Assembly (NCBI RefSeq): GCF_028200735.1
Contig: NZ_JAQKPV010000013.1
Span: forward strand, 1 to 64,000
DNA: 64,000 bases
Source: Streptomyces sp. ACA25
GTDB lineage: Bacteria; Actinomycetota; Actinomycetes; Streptomycetales; Streptomycetaceae
Direction of reading: 5' to 3'
This document shows, piece after piece, positions 61,022 to 64,000 of this stretch. Position 1 is the stretch's first letter. The number at the start of each line of letters is the position of its first letter. The notes under the pieces are model-generated. The model saw only the letters and a program-made list of their open reading frames with translations, ran no database searches and had not been told where the DNA came from. The translations under genes and the position numbers were made by a program.

Positions 61022-62011
61022 GTGAACGAGTCATCCTGGGGTCCGCCTCCGCCTGCCGGTAACCGGGAGGCCCCGGGCACAGGGGAGGGCACGGGGCATA
61101 CGACTCGGACGCGTCGCGGCCCCGGCGCGCCCGGAGCCGACGGAAGCAGACCGGACGACCAGGAGAGCAGCAGACCCGTGAACCCTCCGTCCGGCAAGAA
61201 GCGGGCCGGCCGCGACCTCCGGGCGGCAGTCGGTGTCGGCGCAGGGCTCGGTGCCCTGATCCTCGCGTCGCTCTTCGTCCACAAAGCAGTCTTCGTCGGT
61301 GTGATCGCCGTGGCCGTGGCCATCGGCGTGTGGGAGCTCACCACCCGCTTCGCCGAGGCCAAGGGGATCCACGTCCCGCTGGTCCCGCCGGTGGCGGGGG
61401 GTGCGGCGACAGTGGTCGCCGGTTACCTGCAAGGGCCGCAGGGCGCCGGCGCGGCTCTGGGGCTCACGGTGCTCGCGCTGCTGGTCTGGCGGATGAGCGC
61501 GCCGCCGGAGAACTACCTGCGGGACGTCACCGCCGGAGTCTTCGCGGTGTTCTACGTGCCGTTCCTGGCCACCTTCGTGGCGCTGATACTCACCGCGGAC
61601 GACGGTCCGCAGCGCGTGCTGACCTTCCTGCTGCTCACCGTCGTCAGCGACACCGGCGCGTACGCGGTCGGCTGGCGCTTCGGCCGGAAGAAGCTCGCCC
61701 CCCGCATCAGCCCGGGCAAGACCCGTGAAGGGCTGGCCGGAGCCGTTCTGTTCGCCATGACGGCGGGGGCGCTCTGCATGGAGTTCCTGATCGACCAGGG
61801 CACCTGGTGGCAGGGGCTGCTGCTGGGCCTCGCGGTCGCGGTCACCGCGACTCTCGGCGACCTGGGTGAATCCATGATCAAGCGGGACCTGGGCATCAAG
61901 GACATGGGAACGCTGCTTCCCGGACACGGCGGGATCATGGACCGGCTGGATTCGGTGCTGCCCACCGCACCCGTCGCCTGGCTGCTGTTCCTGGTGTTCG
62001 TCGGCGGGTGA
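61022..62011 (+). CDS. cdsA: Phosphatidate cytidylyltransferase
   Basis: A 329-residue integral membrane enzyme making CDP-diacylglycerol. About 60 disordered N-terminal residues precede eight or so hydrophobic segments. The family signature is at the C-terminus (SDTGAYAVGWRFGRKKLAPR, then ISPGKTREG, LGDLGESMIKRDLGIKDMG, LPGHGGIMDRLDS). Its substrate phosphatidic acid is made by PlsC, also encoded in this window. The GTG start has no strong ribosome binding site. rlmN follows 74 bases later. Confidence 0.93.
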   Translation: MNESSWGPPPPAGNREAPGTGEGTGHTTRTRRGPGAPGADGSRPDDQESSRPVNPPSGKKRAGRDLRAAVGVGAGLGALILASLFVHKAVFVGVIAVAVAIGVWELTTRFAEAKGIHVPLVPPVAGGAATVVAGYLQGPQGAGAALGLTVLALLVWRMSAPPENYLRDVTAGVFAVFYVPFLATFVALILTADDGPQRVLTFLLLTVVSDTGAYAVGWRFGRKKLAPRISPGKTREGLAGAVLFAMTAGALCMEFLIDQGTWWQGLLLGLAVAVTATLGDLGESMIKRDLGIKDMGTLLPGHGGIMDRLDSVLPTAPVAWLLFLVFVGG

Positions 62012-62085
62012 CCGGGTGACCGGTGTCTCGGCCGCCGTCCACCACGGAACGGACCGCCGCCGCGGTCTGCGACACTGGTGAGGTT

Positions 62086-63192
62086 ATGCCTGTACCCGGA
62101 GAACTCACCTTTGCCGCCCCGCGCGGGGCCAAGAAGCCGCCGCGGCACCTCGCGGACCTCAGCCCTGCTGAGCGCCGCGAAGCGGTCACCGCACTCGGCG
62201 AGAAGCCTTTCCGCGCGAAGCAGTTGTCGCAGCACTACTTCGCGCGGTTCGCCGACGATCCCGAATCCTGGTCCGACATCCCGGCCGGCTCCCGGGAACG
62301 GCTGGCCGCGGAGCTGATGCCGCGGCTGATGAGTGTGGTGCGGCACATCAGCTGCGACGACGACGCCACCCGCAAGACGCTGTGGCGCCTGCACGACGGG
62401 ACGCTGGTGGAGTCCGTCCTGATGCGGTACCCGGACCGGGTCACCATGTGCATCTCCTCGCAGGCCGGCTGCGGGATGAACTGCCCGTTCTGTGCGACCG
62501 GCCAGGCAGGGCTCGACCGCAACCTCTCCACCGCCGAGATCGTCCACCAGATCGTGGACGGCATGCGGGCGCTGCGTGACGGTGAGGTCCCCGGGGGCGC
62601 CACCAGACTTTCCAATATCGTCTTCATGGGGATGGGTGAGCCGCTCGCCAACTACCGGCGGGTGGTCGGCGCCATCCGCCGGCTCACCGACCCGGCGCCG
62701 GACGGCCTCGGGCTCTCCCAGCGGGGGATCACCGTGTCCACCGTGGGTCTGGTCCCGGCCGTCAACCGGCTCGCCGACGAAGGGCTGAAGTGCCGGCTCG
62801 CGGTGTCGCTGCACGCCCCGGACGACGAGCTGCGCGACACCCTGGTCCCGGTCAACACCCGCTGGAAGGTCCGCGAGGTACTGGACGCCGCCTGGCGTTA
62901 CGCGGACCTCTCCGGGCGCCGGGTCTCCATCGAGTACGCGCTGATCCGGGACATCAACGACCAGGCATGGCGAGCCGACCTGCTCGGCCGGCTGCTCAAG
63001 GGGCACCGGGCGCACGTCAACCTCATCCCGCTGAACCCCACCCCCGGTTCCCGCTGGACCGCCTCCCGTCCGGAGGACGAGCGGGCGTTCGTCGAGGCGC
63101 TCCAGGCACGCGGCGTGCCCGTCACGGTGCGGGACACCCGGGGCCAGGAGATCGACGGAGCATGCGGTCAGCTGGCGGCGACCGAGCGCTGA
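62086..63192 (+). CDS. rlmN: 23S rRNA (adenine2503-C2) / tRNA (adenine37-C2)-methyltransferase
   Basis: A 368-residue radical-SAM enzyme that methylates A2503 of 23S rRNA and A37 of some tRNAs. The CxxxCxxC cluster is in SQAGCGMNCPFCATGQAG; the catalytic cysteines include one in RDTRGQEIDGACGQL near the C-terminus. IVFMGMGEPLANY and HVNLIPLNPTPGSRW are typical. ATG 62086 is used; GTGAGG lies too close for normal spacing, and GACACT upstream could be a -10 for a near-leaderless message. Confidence 0.95.
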   Translation: MPVPGELTFAAPRGAKKPPRHLADLSPAERREAVTALGEKPFRAKQLSQHYFARFADDPESWSDIPAGSRERLAAELMPRLMSVVRHISCDDDATRKTLWRLHDGTLVESVLMRYPDRVTMCISSQAGCGMNCPFCATGQAGLDRNLSTAEIVHQIVDGMRALRDGEVPGGATRLSNIVFMGMGEPLANYRRVVGAIRRLTDPAPDGLGLSQRGITVSTVGLVPAVNRLADEGLKCRLAVSLHAPDDELRDTLVPVNTRWKVREVLDAAWRYADLSGRRVSIEYALIRDINDQAWRADLLGRLLKGHRAHVNLIPLNPTPGSRWTASRPEDERAFVEALQARGVPVTVRDTRGQEIDGACGQLAATER

Positions 63193-63240
63193 CCGGCGTG
63201 GAGAGGCCGTGCGCTATCGTGGTGCCGAACATATGAACAC

Positions 63241-63331
63241 TCCGACAGGGGAGCGCTCGCAGCGCTGAGAGTGCGGCAACGTGCCGCAGACCCTCGAACC
63301 TCGCCCAGGTCATGCTGGGTAGGAAGTTCGG
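63241..63331 (+). ncRNA. TPP (THI-box) riboswitch
   Basis: The conserved aptamer elements occur in order: ACAGGGGAGC (63245-63254), the pyrimidine-sensing CTGAGAGTGCGG (63265-63276), ACCCTCGAACCT (63290-63301), CCAGG and GCTGGGTAGGAAG (63314-63326). A P1 stem is closed by CCGAC/GTTCGG. It precedes a thiamine-transport gene, so TPP should repress expression, probably by sequestering the ribosome binding site; no clear intrinsic terminator is visible before the start codon. Confidence 0.93.
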
Positions 63332-63379
63332 CGCCACTCTCGTGCTGCCCGCGCACGCCTGGATGAACAAAGGCAGCAG

Positions 63380-64000
63380 ATGAAGCGCACCACGACCACC
63401 GCTCTCGCCGCCGCGCTGGGCGTGGTGATGCTTGCCGCCTGTTCCGGCAGCGATGACACCGGCCCGGCCGACGGAGCCGCCGCCCCGGAAGGCGGTGAGA
63501 CGGTCACCCTCGTCACCCACAACTCCTTCGCGGTCTCGGACGACGCGCTGCAGCAGTTCAGTGACGAGACCGACTACCGAGTGAAGATCCTGCGGGTGGG
63601 TGACGGCGGTGTGCTGGTCAACCAGGCGGTGCTGACGGCTGGAAACCCGCAGGGGGACGTGCTGTTCGGCGTGGACAACACCCTCCTCTCCCGGGCTCTC
63701 GATGCCGGTCTGTTCGTTCCCCATGAGGCGGCCGGCCTCGACCAGGTTCCCGAGGAGCTTCAGCTGGACTCGGGCGAGCACCGGGTGACCCCCGTCGACA
63801 CCGGGGACATCTGCGTCAACTACGACCGCGCCTGGTTCGAGGAGCGGGACCTGGCCCCGCCGGAAACCTTCGAGGAGCTGGCCGACCCGGCCTACCGGGA
63901 TCTGCTCGTCGTCCAGAACCCCGCCACTTCCACTCCCGGTCTGGGCTTCCTGCTGGGGACCGCCGCGGAGTACGGCGACGACGGCTGGCAGGACTACTGG
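63380..64000 (+). CDS. thiB: Thiamine ABC transporter substrate-binding lipoprotein (partial, runs off the window)
   Basis: The first 207 residues are present. A lipoprotein signal peptide (MKRTTTTALAAALGVVMLAA followed by the lipobox cysteine in LAAC) precedes a Gly/Asp linker and a type 2 periplasmic-binding domain (TVTLVTHNSFAVSDDALQQF, LFGVDNTLLSRALDAGLFVP, TPVDTGDICVNYDRAWF, VVQNPATSTPGLGFLLG), the pattern of ThiB/TbpA thiamine-binding proteins. The gene lies 48 bases downstream of a TPP riboswitch, which supports the substrate. ATG 63380 follows AAAGGCAGCAG. The permease and ATPase genes are expected beyond the window. Confidence 0.9.
   Translation, partial: MKRTTTTALAAALGVVMLAACSGSDDTGPADGAAAPEGGETVTLVTHNSFAVSDDALQQFSDETDYRVKILRVGDGGVLVNQAVLTAGNPQGDVLFGVDNTLLSRALDAGLFVPHEAAGLDQVPEELQLDSGEHRVTPVDTGDICVNYDRAWFEERDLAPPETFEELADPAYRDLLVVQNPATSTPGLGFLLGTAAEYGDDGWQDYW

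Overview
The window is chromosomal core DNA of a high-GC actinomycete, almost certainly a Streptomyces or very close relative. Supporting genes are whiG (sporulation sigma factor), nsdA, ndgR beside leuCD, a two-domain HU with a lysine-rich tail, a four-gene signal peptidase cluster, the amtB-glnK-glnD cluster and the last gene of a conservon (cvnD). Gene order closely follows what I remember of the S. coelicolor SCO5541-SCO5630 neighbourhood. There are frequent GTG/TTG starts. I see no rRNA operon, insertion sequence, prophage, CRISPR array or secondary-metabolite cluster.

Layout. 1-3150: end of cvnD, a fumarylacetoacetate-hydrolase family gene, gltX, then tRNA-Gln(CTG) and two identical tRNA-Glu(CTC). 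3184-7542: MerR regulator divergent from a DUF4188 gene, then ndgR divergent from leuCD across a large palindrome. 7736-15946: small leaderless genes, hupS, cofC, plsC, gpsA, ddlA, a lipoprotein, a stand-alone RAM-domain protein, thiL, thiD, rpmB. 16220-25098: a YloV/FakA-like gene, recG, rsmD, coaD, a DivIVA-like coiled-coil protein, then DUF177-rpmF-rnc-mutM. 25122-33876: a CAP-domain secreted protein, acylphosphatase, smc, glcP, ftsY. 33925-44213: a small prim-pol-like protein, nsdA, amtB-glnK-glnD, ffh, and an archaeal/eukaryotic-type prolyl-tRNA synthetase. 44380-51656: a SprT-like protein, rpsP-KH-rimM-trmD-rplS, four lepB paralogues and DUF2469. 51801-57172: M23 peptidase, tetR, whiG, dprA, comM, yraN. 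The last four, plus tetR, are on the minus strand, and the block looks inverted relative to the order I remember. 57530-64000: rpsB, tsf, pyrH, frr, cdsA, rlmN, then a TPP riboswitch ahead of a truncated thiamine-binding lipoprotein gene.

How the genes work together. Most of the window serves translation (gltX with its tRNAs, proS, L28, L32, S16, L19, S2, EF-Ts, RRF, RimM, TrmD, RsmD, RlmN), protein export (Ffh, FtsY, LepB1-4), phospholipid precursor synthesis (PlsC, GpsA, CdsA), chromosome organisation (SMC, HU, RecG, DprA, MutM) and nitrogen/leucine/thiamine supply with local regulation (GlnR-like box, NdgR palindrome, TPP riboswitch). Developmental control is represented by WhiG, NsdA and RNase III (AbsB).

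The most interesting sequence-level signals are: an unusually regular set of leaderless -10/start arrangements; a 29-bp palindrome between ndgR and leuC; an 18-bp stem-loop in the pyrH leader; a 51-bp dispersed repeat; a probable local inversion of the whiG-dprA-comM block; the archaeal-type ProRS; and a prim-pol-like protein that has lost one metal-binding aspartate. I found no strong candidate for a wholly new multi-gene system. Comparisons with S. coelicolor are from memory and were not searched.
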